A stretch of DNA of 64,000 nucleotides from Paraflavitalea sp. CAU 1676 (GCF_029223285.1 NZ_JARHUJ010000003.1:310001-374000), one strand, 5' to 3'; counted from the stretch's first letter, positions 15,579 to 25,511 are shown. The notes: a model not told the origin generated them from the sequence alone. Translations and numbers: made by a program.

Positions 15579-16592
15579 ATGCCAATTCAACAGAACGTGT
15601 CCTTGCACCCCTTCAATACGATGGCCATCGAAGTAAAGGCCCGTTCACTGGCTGCATTCCATACCATCGAAGAACTGCAGGAACTGTTGCACAACCGCCC
15701 TGCCAAAGAACCCATGCTCATATTGGGCGGCGGCAGCAATATTCTCTTTACAAAAGATTTCGACGGACTGGTCCTGAAGAATGAGCTCAAAGGCATCCAT
15801 GTGGTTGATGAAGACGACAACTATGTATACGTAAAAGCAGGGGCAGGGGAGAACTGGCATGGGTTCGTTGAGTTTTGTCTGCAACGGAATCTCGGCGGCG
15901 TAGAGAACCTCTCCCTCATACCCGGCAATGTAGGCGCCAGCCCGATGCAGAACATCGGCGCCTATGGCGTGGAGATCAAAGACATATTCCAGGAATTACA
16001 GGCCCTTCGCATCAGCGACAATAAGATACAACTCTTCAGCCTCAATGATTGCGCCTTCGGCTACCGCGAAAGCGTATTCAAGCACAAGTTGAAAGACCAG
16101 TACATCATCCTCAATGTAACCTACCGCCTGCGCAAGCATCCGCTGTACAATACAAGCTATGGCGCTATCGAACAGGAGCTGCAGCATATGGGCGTCAAAG
16201 ACCTTAGCATACAGACCATCTCTCAGGCAGTCATCAATATTCGCAGATCCAAATTGCCCGATCCCCATGAGATCGGCAACGCCGGCAGCTTCTTCAAGAA
16301 TCCCTCCATACCCGCAACGCAATACGCAACACTGCAACAGTCCTTTCCCGGCATCGTAGGGTATAAGAACCCCGATGGCACGGTCAAACTGGCTGCGGGT
16401 TGGCTCATCGAGCAAAGCGGCTGGAAAGGGGTGCGCCGCGGCGATGCAGGCTGCCATGCCAAACAGGCCCTCGTACTCGTCAACTACGGAAACGCCACCG
16501 GCAAACAGGTCTACGACCTCAGCGAAGAAATATTACAAAGCATTAAAACGAAGTTTGGCGTTACACTGGAGAGGGAAGTCAATATCGTATAA
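15579..16592 (+). CDS. murB: UDP-N-acetylenolpyruvoylglucosamine reductase
   Basis: MurB reduces UDP-GlcNAc-enolpyruvate to UDP-MurNAc with NADPH and FAD, a cytoplasmic step of peptidoglycan synthesis. The true start is ATG 15579 (MPIQQNVSLHPFNTMAIEV). The frame stays open upstream only because it overlaps priA. The 337 residues show the FAD-binding motifs LGGGSNILF and SLIPGNVGASPMQNIGAYGVEI, the CAFGYRESVFK segment, and the C-terminal GNAGSFFKNP with catalytic Ser and the following Glu region. The length suits type I MurB. A terminator lies at 16644-16672. Confidence 0.95.
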   Translation: MPIQQNVSLHPFNTMAIEVKARSLAAFHTIEELQELLHNRPAKEPMLILGGGSNILFTKDFDGLVLKNELKGIHVVDEDDNYVYVKAGAGENWHGFVEFCLQRNLGGVENLSLIPGNVGASPMQNIGAYGVEIKDIFQELQALRISDNKIQLFSLNDCAFGYRESVFKHKLKDQYIILNVTYRLRKHPLYNTSYGAIEQELQHMGVKDLSIQTISQAVINIRRSKLPDPHEIGNAGSFFKNPSIPATQYATLQQSFPGIVGYKNPDGTVKLAAGWLIEQSGWKGVRRGDAGCHAKQALVLVNYGNATGKQVYDLSEEILQSIKTKFGVTLEREVNIV

Positions 16593-16643
16593 CCCGTCAT
16601 CACACGAATACGCGCAACTAAGAACAACAGTCTATAAAACGAA

Positions 16644-16672
16644 CAGGCAGCCCCGCAAGGCTGCCTGATTTA
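16644..16672 (+). terminator. Intrinsic terminator after murB
   Basis: A perfect 9-bp stem (16644-16652 with 16659-16667) with a six-base loop is followed by ATTTATT. It lies between convergent murB and the MoxR-type gene. Confidence 0.65.
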
Positions 16673-16712
16673 TTAGTAGAAGCTATACGCCGTTAAATCT
16701 CCCGCGCAAGAA

Positions 16713-18239
16713 TTAATTGAAGTCGCCTTCCTCGAGGTCTTCGTCCGAAAAAGCATTGGTATTACCCAGGTTGAGCATCGAACCCATCAGGTCCTTGAAC
16801 TCGACCTTGTTCTCCACGATCTTTTTACTGATCAGGGAGAAAGAAGCCAACCCATGCAACACAAACTCCATCAGCAAAGCGGCCTCTTGTTCATTGGCCT
16901 GCTTAAAGAAGCGTTTCACCAAAGCATGCAAACCATCCACCCGGTACAGTTGCTGTATCTTTTCCGCATCGGAGCTGTTGAACAGGATGTTGAGCGAATT
17001 GCCTTTATCGAACCAGGTCTGAATGGCCCTGTAAGGATTTTCTTCAGCCTGTTGCTGGCTACGCTTTTTCTTCAGCGATTCGGGATTGGGGAAGTAATGA
17101 ACGAACTGCGTGCGGATCGATTTGTCAAGCAGGTTCATTGCCACCTGGTAGGGGCCTTCCTGCTCCCCTTCATACACCAGCTCGATCTTACCGGTAATGG
17201 AAGGGATTACACCGATCATATCACTGATCCACACCTGGGTGTCCTTCTCCTGGTTGATGATCACCCGGCGCTCGGCCGCACTCACGGCATTTTCAAAAGC
17301 CGAAATACTCAAACGCGCCGAAACACCGCTCTTCTTGTCAACGAGCTCACTGGCCCGTGCCTCGAAGGGAATTTGTTCTATCAGGCGTTTGATGAGGTCA
17401 GCAATACGCACCTTTTCCTGTTGTTCAGCAGGCACATCGGCCTCCTGTTCAGTAATGGTAAGTGCCGTTTCGAGCGTCTTTGGATAATGCGTTAATATCT
17501 GGCTTTCGATACGGTCTTTCAGCGGCGTAACGATCGAACCACGATTGGTATAATCTTCCGGGTTGGCTGTAAACACGAAGAGGATATCGAGCGGCATGCG
17601 CAGTTTAAAACCGCGTATCTGCACATCACCTTCTTCGAGGATGTTGAACAATGCCACCTGGATGCGCGCCTGCAGATCGGGAATCTCATTGATCACAAAA
17701 ATGCCCCGGTTACTGCGGGGAATAATGCCGTAATGGATTACCCGCTCATCGGCAAAATGCAGCTTGAGGTTGGCCGCTTTGATGGGGTCGATATCACCGA
17801 TCAGGTCGGCCACGCTCACATCGGGTGTGGCCAGCTTCTCTCCATAACGCTCGCTGCGGTGCAGCCAGGTGATGGGGGTATCGTCGCCTTTCTCTTCAAT
17901 AAGGTCTTTAGCGTAGCGGGAAATAGGATGCAGCGGGTCGTCATTGATCTCACTGCCATATACCACGGGAACATATTCGTCCAGCAGGTCAACCATTTGG
18001 CGCGCCATACGCGTCTTCGCCTGGCCACGCAACCCGAGGAATAGGATATTATGTTTGGAAAGCAAGGCCCGTTCTACATCGGGGATCACCGTTTCTTCAT
18101 AGCCCACAATGCCCTTAAAAGTATTCTCTTTTTTCTTCAGGGAACAGATCAGGTTCTTCCGGATCTCTTCTTTGACCGATAATGGTTTATACCCACTCTT
18201 TTTCAGTTCACCTAACGTTGCTGCTAATCTTTTAGTCAT
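16713..18239 (-). CDS. MoxR/ChlI-type AAA+ ATPase
   Basis: This 508-residue cytoplasmic ATPase has an N-terminal helical segment (1-40) and an AAA+ module. Walker A is GLRGQAKT (69-76). The Walker B strand reads GIFVINEIPDL, with Asn where most AAA+ proteins have Asp. An arm with NILEEGDVQIRGF and a sensor-1 FTANPEDYTNRG are typical of the Mg-chelatase/MoxR clade. The C-terminal 200 residues are helical and charged. Such ATPases work with VWA proteins to remodel or insert cofactors into partner proteins. The VWA partner is two genes upstream (18656-19753), with a small lipoprotein between. Confidence 0.85.
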   Translation of the reverse strand: MTKRLAATLGELKKSGYKPLSVKEEIRKNLICSLKKKENTFKGIVGYEETVIPDVERALLSKHNILFLGLRGQAKTRMARQMVDLLDEYVPVVYGSEINDDPLHPISRYAKDLIEEKGDDTPITWLHRSERYGEKLATPDVSVADLIGDIDPIKAANLKLHFADERVIHYGIIPRSNRGIFVINEIPDLQARIQVALFNILEEGDVQIRGFKLRMPLDILFVFTANPEDYTNRGSIVTPLKDRIESQILTHYPKTLETALTITEQEADVPAEQQEKVRIADLIKRLIEQIPFEARASELVDKKSGVSARLSISAFENAVSAAERRVIINQEKDTQVWISDMIGVIPSITGKIELVYEGEQEGPYQVAMNLLDKSIRTQFVHYFPNPESLKKKRSQQQAEENPYRAIQTWFDKGNSLNILFNSSDAEKIQQLYRVDGLHALVKRFFKQANEQEAALLMEFVLHGLASFSLISKKIVENKVEFKDLMGSMLNLGNTNAFSDEDLEEGDFN

Positions 18240-18261
18240 TAGATATTATTCTGTTGTGATA

Positions 18262-18642
18262 TTATTTGCTTAACCTGAGCACTTCGTAATCTTCTATGCT
18301 CAACTCCTGTAACGCAAGCTTCGTATTCCGGTAGCTTGCTGAGGTTGTGTCCTGGTCTAGCAGTATCCTTACGGAAAATGGAACACCTTTATTTTTCACC
18401 AGTCTTTGCGCCTCTGTAAGGATTGGCTTGATATGATCAACCTGAATACTTTCAATCGTTCTCGTGGTCGCCATACCTTCTGTATTCGACATGCTGTAGG
18501 TAAAAGACTCTCCCTCATCCAGGAGAATCGTTAACTGCCCAGCATTTTTTCGATCTCTTTCAACACTGGGAGGAACTGATGATGTATCTCCGCAACCTAT
18601 GAATAGGATCGCATTCAAAAACACGACAAAAACAGTCTTCAT
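18262..18642 (-). CDS. Small lipoprotein between MoxR and VWA genes
   Basis: This 126-residue protein has a short signal peptide and lipobox FIGC (Cys17), then a low-complexity stretch and a compact alpha/beta domain. The domain pattern (GQLTILLDEGESFTYSM, HIKPILTEAQRLVKNKGVPFSVRILLDQDT, YRNTKLALQELSIEDYEVLRL) recalls the periplasmic domain of ExbD/TolR, but the similarity is structural guesswork. It has no transmembrane Asp helix. It sits 13 bp after the VWA gene and 22 bp before the MoxR-type gene, all reading left, so the three are probably one operon. An envelope role is likely. Confidence 0.75.
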   Translation of the reverse strand: MKTVFVVFLNAILFIGCGDTSSVPPSVERDRKNAGQLTILLDEGESFTYSMSNTEGMATTRTIESIQVDHIKPILTEAQRLVKNKGVPFSVRILLDQDTTSASYRNTKLALQELSIEDYEVLRLSK

Positions 18643-18655
18643 GAATAGGGTTTAG

Positions 18656-19753
18656 TTAATACACCGTCTTCCTCCGTCCACTCTCGAAATCTTTAAAAAT
18701 GAAAGCGCCCAGTTTGTCGAGCGAAGCAAAGAAAGCCTTGCCGTTATTGGTCTCGGTAAATTCCTGCACAAAACGCTGCAGGTAGGGATCGGTAGCGATC
18801 ATAAAGGTAGTGATCGGGATCTTCAGTTTCTTGCACTGCGCCGCCAGGTTGAGGCAGCGGTTGGTGATCTTGCGATCAAGCCCAAAACTGTTCTTATAAT
18901 AGCGCTTGCCCACCTTCAGGCAGGTAGGTTTGCCATCGGTGATCATGAAGATCTGCTTATTCGGGTTCTTTCTCCTCCGCAACAGGTCCATCGCCATCTC
19001 CAGACCCGCCACCGTATTCGTGTGGTAAGGCCCCACCTGCAGATAGGGGAGGTCCTTGATCTCCACCGGCCAGGCATCATTCCCAAACACCACAATGTCC
19101 AGCGTGTCTTTCGGATACTTGGTCGTGATCAACTCACTCAACGCCATGGCCACTTTCTTAGCCGGCGTAATGCGGTCCTCGCCATACAGGATCATCGAAT
19201 GTGAAATATCGATCATCAGCACTGTAGAGGTCTGTGCCTTGAAATCCGTTTCCCGGATCGACAGATCATCCTCCTGCATACTGAAACTCTCGATGCCGTG
19301 GTTGATCTGGGCATTCAGGATCGAAGTCGTAAAATCGATCTGCTCCAGCGTATCCCCAAACTGGAACGGCCGGCTGTCCGGACTGATCTCATCGCCCTGG
19401 CCAGGCTTGAAGGTATGGTGCTGACCGGCTTTCGTTTTTTTCAACTTACCGAAGATCTCTTCCAGCGATTTCTTGCGGATACCTTGCTCGGTTTTCGAAG
19501 TAATGGAGATCTGCCCGCTCACCGGGTTCTCCTGGATATACCCCTTCTCCCGCAGCTCCTCGATGAAATCGCCCATACCATACTCACCGTCGGTCAGGTC
19601 GTACTCCTTGTCGAGCTGGTTCATCCAGTTCAACGCCTCCGTAATATCGCCATTGGTATAGGCCAGTAACTGCATCAGCACATCCAGCAACTGGTCAAAG
19701 CGGCTCTTGCCTTTGTTGTTGGGATCAAACTTTGTAAAATGGTGACCTATCAC
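18656..19753 (-). CDS. VWA domain protein, MoxR partner
   Basis: This 365-residue protein has no signal peptide, so it is cytoplasmic. The N-terminal half is helical and charged. A linker (FGKLKKTKAGQHHTFKPGQG) precedes a von Willebrand A domain starting near 175. The metal site is visible: DISHS (Asp182, Ser184, Ser186), a Thr in HTNTVAGLEMAM, and FMITDGKPT. VWA proteins next to MoxR ATPases act as adaptors that bring substrates to the ATPase ring. It is the first gene of the leftward three-gene block. A 150-bp gap separates it from the unrelated gene ending at 19905. Confidence 0.87.
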   Translation of the reverse strand: MIGHHFTKFDPNNKGKSRFDQLLDVLMQLLAYTNGDITEALNWMNQLDKEYDLTDGEYGMGDFIEELREKGYIQENPVSGQISITSKTEQGIRKKSLEEIFGKLKKTKAGQHHTFKPGQGDEISPDSRPFQFGDTLEQIDFTTSILNAQINHGIESFSMQEDDLSIRETDFKAQTSTVLMIDISHSMILYGEDRITPAKKVAMALSELITTKYPKDTLDIVVFGNDAWPVEIKDLPYLQVGPYHTNTVAGLEMAMDLLRRRKNPNKQIFMITDGKPTCLKVGKRYYKNSFGLDRKITNRCLNLAAQCKKLKIPITTFMIATDPYLQRFVQEFTETNNGKAFFASLDKLGAFIFKDFESGRRKTVY

Positions 19754-19904
19754 AAATTATCAATTTAGCTATATAATCGGTTACCTCAATTTAAGCATAA
19801 TTGCCGACTATGGACACGGCAATACATACCAATTTCAATAACAAATTGTTACGCAAAATTGTTGCAGCCCGCCCCGCCGGGCGGCGCTTGGAATTGCATA
19901 AGTC

Positions 19905-21725
19905 CTACTGCTTCAGGAAGCTGGTAGTCAATTGCTGGGCAGCCCCCTTGATCCGGAGCGTGTATAAGCCCCTCGACAGCCCGCTGATATTGATGGTCGT
20001 AGCCAGCATATTGCCCGTAGCTTCAAAGCTCAGCGTTCTCACAACTTTGCCGCTGCCATCCGCCACCTGGATCACCATCCTGCCTTTTACCGATACCGGG
20101 ATCTGCACCTGTAAATGATCGGCAGCCGGATTGGGAAATACTTGCACGCTGCTGTTGAGATTGTCCAGCCTGATCAAAACAAACTTGCTGTATTGCTTCT
20201 TGCCGTCCACATCTTTGATGAGGAGCCGGTAGAAATCCTTGCCAGCCAGCGGATGCTGATCGGTAAAAGAATAGCGTTTATTGACAGCCTGAAGCGCCTG
20301 AGGAGGCAACTTGCCGATAGAAGTATAATTGATGCCATCTGCACTGCGTTCAATGATGAATTGATCTACGTTTTCTTCATTCGAGGTGAACCATTCCAGC
20401 ACGACCTGGTCATTGTTCTTCTGTGCCATAAACTTTGTCAGCAACACAGGCAGGGGGGCAAAATCATTTTGAAAAGCAGCCAGCGCAAAATCATGATTGC
20501 CACCCAGCGAGGTCCATCCAGCCACCAGGATATTATAACCACTCAGTTTAACTTTGCGCGCAAAATCCGTTTGCCCGCCAGCCAGATCGCCGGCAGCAAT
20601 ACCATCACTATTGAAAGAAGGGTCAAGAACGCCAAAGGCATCATAACGAACCACGTTGAAATCACCGTTCGAACTATTGCCACATAAAATAATCCTTCCA
20701 TTCACCTGCAGCGTCACACCGATCGCCTGGTCATCCGTAAGGCCCGGCCCCATATTAAGCGTTACAATACCGTCTCCGCTGAAGCTGGGGTCCAGGTTTC
20801 CGTTCGTCAGCAGCCGCATCGCTGCAAAATCATCCTGACCGCTAAAATCAGCCCAGCCCGCCAGCACTACTTTGCCATCGGGCTGCAGCACCGACGCATA
20901 ACAATGGTCATCGCCACCGATAGAGTAGAACACAATGCCGTCCCCGCCACCGAAAGTAATATCCGGCGTACCATCAGTATTGAGCCGCACCGCAGCGAAG
21001 TCATAAACGAGACCACCACCGGACGACCCCGAAACGATGAGCTTACCATCCGGTTGGATCACCACGCCCGAAGAAAAGTCTTCCGAACCACCATTGATGT
21101 CTACAGTAACAATGCCGTCACCTCCGCCAAAAGCCGGGTCAGGTACACCCGCCGTCGTATAGCGAACCACCGCAAAATCGCCATTGCTGCCCGAGTTCCG
21201 GTAGCCATTCACCACCAGCTTGCCATCGGGCTGTATCAGCATGTAATTGACGTGGTCGTCCGAAGAAGAAGTGAGATCCGTGGTAACGATCCCATCACCA
21301 CTAAAGGTAGGGTCGAGGGCGCCAGTCGTCGTGTACCGCACCACCGTAAAATCGTAACTGGCCAGTTTACCATCCCCGGCCACCACGATCTTACCATCGG
21401 GCTGAATAATGACGCCATACGCCAGGTCGTCACCGCCGGCAATGTCGGTCATTACCTTACCACCCGTACCAAAACCCATGTCGGGCGTTCCATTGGCATT
21501 ATAACGCGCCACCGCAAAATCAAGATTAGTCCCATTGAAAGCATGACCCACCACCACGATCTTCCCATCGGGTTGCACAACGAGGTTCCTCGCTTCATCC
21601 GCTCCCGATCCAAATCCGGTGATAGCAGCACCACCAGAACCAAAAGTAAGTTCAAGGTTTCCCGTTTGGGCACGGGAATACAAACAGGTAAGCACAAGTG
21701 CCCACAGGCAAGCAATCCTTTTCAT
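19905..21725 (-). CDS. T9SS-secreted delta-60 repeat protein
   Basis: This 606-residue exported protein has a signal peptide ending near residue 19 (YSRAQ). Seven delta-60 repeats follow (such as VVQPDGKIVVVG and VIIQPDGKIVVAG), spaced about 60 residues apart and probably forming a beta-propeller. A fibronectin-like segment comes next (LLTKFMAQKNNDQVVLEWFTSNEENVDQF, FIIERSADG). The end is a type A T9SS sorting domain (VQVFPNPAADHLQV...GLYTLRI). It should be secreted across the outer membrane and attached to the surface or released. Its function is unknown. The repeats could bind ligand or protein. It stands alone, with no partner gene. Confidence 0.88.
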   Translation of the reverse strand: MKRIACLWALVLTCLYSRAQTGNLELTFGSGGAAITGFGSGADEARNLVVQPDGKIVVVGHAFNGTNLDFAVARYNANGTPDMGFGTGGKVMTDIAGGDDLAYGVIIQPDGKIVVAGDGKLASYDFTVVRYTTTGALDPTFSGDGIVTTDLTSSSDDHVNYMLIQPDGKLVVNGYRNSGSNGDFAVVRYTTAGVPDPAFGGGDGIVTVDINGGSEDFSSGVVIQPDGKLIVSGSSGGGLVYDFAAVRLNTDGTPDITFGGGDGIVFYSIGGDDHCYASVLQPDGKVVLAGWADFSGQDDFAAMRLLTNGNLDPSFSGDGIVTLNMGPGLTDDQAIGVTLQVNGRIILCGNSSNGDFNVVRYDAFGVLDPSFNSDGIAAGDLAGGQTDFARKVKLSGYNILVAGWTSLGGNHDFALAAFQNDFAPLPVLLTKFMAQKNNDQVVLEWFTSNEENVDQFIIERSADGINYTSIGKLPPQALQAVNKRYSFTDQHPLAGKDFYRLLIKDVDGKKQYSKFVLIRLDNLNSSVQVFPNPAADHLQVQIPVSVKGRMVIQVADGSGKVVRTLSFEATGNMLATTINISGLSRGLYTLRIKGAAQQLTTSFLKQ

Positions 21726-22157
21726 ACTATAGTTTTAAAAGGTGAAGAATTCCATTCGCCATGGATAATGGACGTCGCCCTAAGAAATTGGAAGTTGAAG
21801 AAGAGGCACGGAATGTACTACACTAAGTAAAACGGAGATTGGAGATTGTAGGAGGGTCACATGGTAGGTTGCTCATTCTAATTTAATAAAATAAATCAAT
21901 ATACGAAACACATCGGCATATTAATTTAAAAACCTGCCCTTACGGTTATACGCTAATCGACACTATGTTGCAACACCAACCCGGGAGGTAGCCCAACCGT
22001 TAGTAAAAATACGATGCGTTAACGAGCGGATAACAAATGCAAACATCCACACAGCACCCTCATTACGTAGCCGGTGAGGCATTCCGGCAAACAAAAACCC
22101 CGTTCCAACAGTCGTCGGAACGGGGAATATACCTTTAGCTGCGATCAGCTGTAATAG
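21726..22157. other. Intergenic region with one terminator
   Basis: These 432 bases lie upstream of the delta-60 gene and downstream of the DUF2723 gene, both leftward. They contain the terminator at 22093-22125. I find no exact TAnnTTTG for the delta-60 gene on the minus strand. An imperfect TACTAC-N3-AAGTA stretch (about 21811-21826) resembles the 2221 dyad weakly. Nothing else is evident. Confidence 0.4.
22093..22125 (-). terminator. Intrinsic terminator after DUF2723 gene
   Basis: A perfect 9-bp GC-rich stem (22098-22106 with 22117-22125) has a ten-base loop. On the minus strand it is followed by TTTTT. It lies 33 bases past the end of the gene at 22158. Confidence 0.8.
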
Positions 22158-25100
22158 TTACGGAGTATCCTTCGGCTTTGCACCAGAATCGGGAGCCGTG
22201 ATAATTTGACCACCAGCATTCTCGTTAGGAACACCAGGCTTTTTACCACCTGCATATTGTTTTTCCCATTCACCCAGTTGCATGATCATCTGGTAAGAGG
22301 AAAGGATGTCTTGTGCAAATCCTTCCTGCGCAGGAGTCAACAGCGAGCCCTTGTTCTGCAGATAACCCGCCGCCTGCATAGCCAGTTGGTCGGCCTGCAT
22401 ATCATCACCCAGCGTACGGTAATAACGCATCTGCTGTTCCAGGTCGCGCTTCATAGAGCCATTCACTTTCGCAGCCAGTGTAAGGTCGCCTGCTTCATAA
22501 GCAGCCAGCAGGAACGACATAGACACCCGGTTGTGGAAGTTACCGCGGTTAGAGGTCATACCATAAGGTACATTCTCTTCCAGCACATTGCTATCGTAAC
22601 GGTTCAATACCTTTTTCGCAGAGTCCTTCATATTCAGCTGAGCCAGCGTCAAACCGAGCAGGGCATGTGCCTGGCGGATGCTGTTCACATGGCGGCGGTT
22701 CTCTTCATCGAAATAAACACCGGGACGGTTGGCATTGCCATACGCAAACTTATTCATCACCACATCGTACATCTTCCTTACACCAACATTGTTGGGGTTT
22801 TCGATGGGCACCAAACGGTAAGAGAGACCTTCCATACGGGTATACTTCTCCAGACCAAGGTTTTCCAACTCCTGGGTAGAAGTAAAGTAGATGGGGCGTT
22901 TCCACTTGTTGGCAGCGATCACCGCCAACACAGCCAGATCATTTTTATCGAGTGAATTGCGGTTGATATCCAGTTTCAGTTCGCTCAGGATGCTGTCGCC
23001 GGGATTCAGTTGCAGATCCTTTTTAGCAGCTTCCACATCCACCGGGATCTTGAACTTCTTCACGGGGAAGATGTTCGGACGATCCTCTTCATCACCGCCT
23101 TCCATGGGCGCCATCTTCGCGGGATCTTCGCTCGCTACCACATCTTTCAGGATAGTATACAGATCGTAGTACTCGTTCTGGTTGTAGCCAGGCAGCGGAT
23201 AGTAATAGATACGGTCGCGTTTGCCACCCTGTATCTGCTCAGGCTTCAGGATCACATCGGCCGGAGCACTTTCGTTCACCTTATAACGAAGCTGGTTGAT
23301 GTACCAGTCAGTACCCAATAAGCTATAGTTTACAACACGCAGGTCCTTACGCACACCTTCCACTTCCTGGGTATACCACAAAGGATAGGTATCGTTATCA
23401 CCAAACGTAAAGAGGATCGCATCCTTATCGCAGCTTTCGAGGTAATCTTTACCCAGGTCGCGCGCCAGTTGCTTCTTGCCACGGTCGTGATCGTCCCATT
23501 CCTGGCTCGCCATCAGAACAGGAACAGCCAGCAGGGTAATGGCAAAAGCCGCATATCCCGAAGCCGCCCCTTTCAACGATTTCGCCAGCATATCTCTTAC
23601 CCACAAAACACCCAGACCGATCCAGATCGCGAACGCATAGAACGAACCTACATAAGCGTAGTCACGCTCACGCGGCTGGAAACCCGCCTGGTTGAGGTAA
23701 ATAACGATCGCAAAACCGGTAAAGAAGAACAGGAGAGAAGCCACAATCCAGTCGCGGCGGTTGCGGTATTGATAAATGAAACCCGCAATACCCAACAGGA
23801 AGGGCAGGAAGAACAGCTTGTTGTTGGCTTTGTTCTTCGAACCCGCCGTTTCGGGCAGCACATCGGGCGTACTGTGACCAAGCATTTTGTCAACGGCATT
23901 GATACCGCTGTTCCAGTTACCGTCACGGCGGTTGCCGAAACCTTGCAGGTCGTTTTGTTTACCGGCAAAATTCCACATGAAATAACGCCAGTACATCCAA
24001 CGGAACTGGTAGCTCATGAAATAACGGATCTCCGAAGCACGCGTAGGCTCTTCGTCCGGCCCAAGACCTCCAAAATTACGGTATACCATATCCTGGTTAC
24101 GCTCGTTATTGGGGTCCCAGGCGCGGGGGAACAAGTGCGCCGTAGGCATGCTACCGTAATCGATACCACCATTCTTACCCACGATTTCATATTTATCCTT
24201 TCCTTTCACATAGCGGTCGCCCGTGGTCACGAAATTCTCCTGGGTAGGCTTATCGGTAAAATAAGGACCGTACAGGATCGGCCAGTCACCATATTGCTCA
24301 CGGCTCAGGTAACCTACCAGGCTCACCGGGTTATCTACATTATACATATCCACCGATGGGTTCGCCGAAGAACGTACCAGTGTGGTGAAATAGGTCGAAT
24401 AGCCCAGGATCACAAAGATCGAAGACCAGATGCCGATCTTCAGGAACGAAGAAACACCCGAACGATAGCTATAACACAGGTAGATCACGCCAGCCAGACC
24501 AAGGATCAGGATCACGAAAGAACCTACCGATTTAATAAAGGGGAAACAGAACAGCAGGATGATGGCAGCCAGCCACACCGGGAACAGGCCAAACTTTTGG
24601 ATCTTCGCATCGTCGAAACGCAGACCAATCACCAACAGCACAGCCAGCAGCACGAAATAAATGAAGAAGCCGCTGAAGAAAGGCATGCCAAAGCTGTTCA
24701 CGAACAGGATATCGAAAGCGCCGGCGCCCTTGATCGACCACTGGATGATCACCACCTGTACCAGGCCCGTGATCACGCAACCCAGCATAAAGGCAAAGAA
24801 AGTGCCCCAGGGCGTCACCTTATAGCGCTTGAAATAATAAACCATTACAATAGCGGGGATCGTCAACAGGTTCAGCAAGTGAACACCGATCGAAAGACCC
24901 ATCATGAAGAAGATGAACACGATCCAGCGGTCGGCACGGGAAAACTTATGACCATCGGTGGTGCTTTCGCGGTCCACCTCGTGCTCCCATTTCAGGATCG
25001 CCCAGAAAACGATCGCCGTGAACAAAGAGGAGAGGGCATACACCTCACCTTCCACAGCGCTATACCAGAAAGAATCGGAAAAAGTATAGGCCAAAGCACC

Positions 25101-25478
25101 CACCACACCGGCAGCCATTACGTTGAAGGTCTGCTCGCCGGTCAGTTCAGCACCGGCTTTTTGCACCAGTTTGCGGGCAAAGTGGGTAATAGTCCAGAAA
25201 AGGAACAATATGGTAAAGCCGCTGGCAATAGCATTCATGAAGTTAACGCCCCGCGCAGCATTGGCAGGATCATCGCCAAAAAGCACGATAAAGAAACGGC
25301 CAAGCAAAACGAACAGGGGGGCACCAGGGGGATGAGGTATCTGTAACTTGTAGGCGCTGGATACGAACTCACCACAGTCCCAGAAACTACCCGTGGGCTC
25401 CATGGTCAGAACATACACTGTACAGGCAATCAAACAAACCAGCCAACCTACAATGTTATTGACACGGCTAAAATTCAT
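22158..25478 (-). CDS. DUF2723 membrane protein, putative glycosyltransferase
   Basis: This 1106-residue protein belongs to the DUF2723 family (GT117), with an architecture like that of protein O-mannosyltransferases. The N-terminal half (about 1-660) contains roughly a dozen membrane helices. The first periplasmic loop carries the signature GSFWDCGEF, followed by LQIPHPPGAPLFVLLGR. The C-terminal third is soluble, with FGDNDTYPLWYTQEVEGVRKDLRVVN and TPR-like helices. Such proteins are common in Bacteroidota and are thought to transfer sugar from a polyprenyl donor to exported proteins. The acceptor here is unknown. It is monocistronic, with a -7 element at 25504-25511 and a strong terminator at 22093-22125. 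Confidence 0.88.
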   Translation of the reverse strand: MNFSRVNNIVGWLVCLIACTVYVLTMEPTGSFWDCGEFVSSAYKLQIPHPPGAPLFVLLGRFFIVLFGDDPANAARGVNFMNAIASGFTILFLFWTITHFARKLVQKAGAELTGEQTFNVMAAGVVGALAYTFSDSFWYSAVEGEVYALSSLFTAIVFWAILKWEHEVDRESTTDGHKFSRADRWIVFIFFMMGLSIGVHLLNLLTIPAIVMVYYFKRYKVTPWGTFFAFMLGCVITGLVQVVIIQWSIKGAGAFDILFVNSFGMPFFSGFFIYFVLLAVLLVIGLRFDDAKIQKFGLFPVWLAAIILLFCFPFIKSVGSFVILILGLAGVIYLCYSYRSGVSSFLKIGIWSSIFVILGYSTYFTTLVRSSANPSVDMYNVDNPVSLVGYLSREQYGDWPILYGPYFTDKPTQENFVTTGDRYVKGKDKYEIVGKNGGIDYGSMPTAHLFPRAWDPNNERNQDMVYRNFGGLGPDEEPTRASEIRYFMSYQFRWMYWRYFMWNFAGKQNDLQGFGNRRDGNWNSGINAVDKMLGHSTPDVLPETAGSKNKANNKLFFLPFLLGIAGFIYQYRNRRDWIVASLLFFFTGFAIVIYLNQAGFQPRERDYAYVGSFYAFAIWIGLGVLWVRDMLAKSLKGAASGYAAFAITLLAVPVLMASQEWDDHDRGKKQLARDLGKDYLESCDKDAILFTFGDNDTYPLWYTQEVEGVRKDLRVVNYSLLGTDWYINQLRYKVNESAPADVILKPEQIQGGKRDRIYYYPLPGYNQNEYYDLYTILKDVVASEDPAKMAPMEGGDEEDRPNIFPVKKFKIPVDVEAAKKDLQLNPGDSILSELKLDINRNSLDKNDLAVLAVIAANKWKRPIYFTSTQELENLGLEKYTRMEGLSYRLVPIENPNNVGVRKMYDVVMNKFAYGNANRPGVYFDEENRRHVNSIRQAHALLGLTLAQLNMKDSAKKVLNRYDSNVLEENVPYGMTSNRGNFHNRVSMSFLLAAYEAGDLTLAAKVNGSMKRDLEQQMRYYRTLGDDMQADQLAMQAAGYLQNKGSLLTPAQEGFAQDILSSYQMIMQLGEWEKQYAGGKKPGVPNENAGGQIITAPDSGAKPKDTP

Positions 25479-25503
25479 ATTGTATTGATTTTATTAAACT
25501 TGG

Positions 25504-25511
25504 CAAATATA
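25504..25511 (-). promoter_or_regulatory. Promoter -7 element of DUF2723 gene
   Basis: The minus strand reads TATATTTG, an exact TAnnTTTG match, ending 26 bases before the start codon. TTTC about 18 bases further upstream is a weak -33. Confidence 0.5.

Noticed and set aside
23469..25346. 625-codon open frame antisense to the DUF2723 gene
   Set aside because: The frame lacks any domain and reads as shadow sequence. The opposite strand encodes a clear DUF2723 protein over the same bases.
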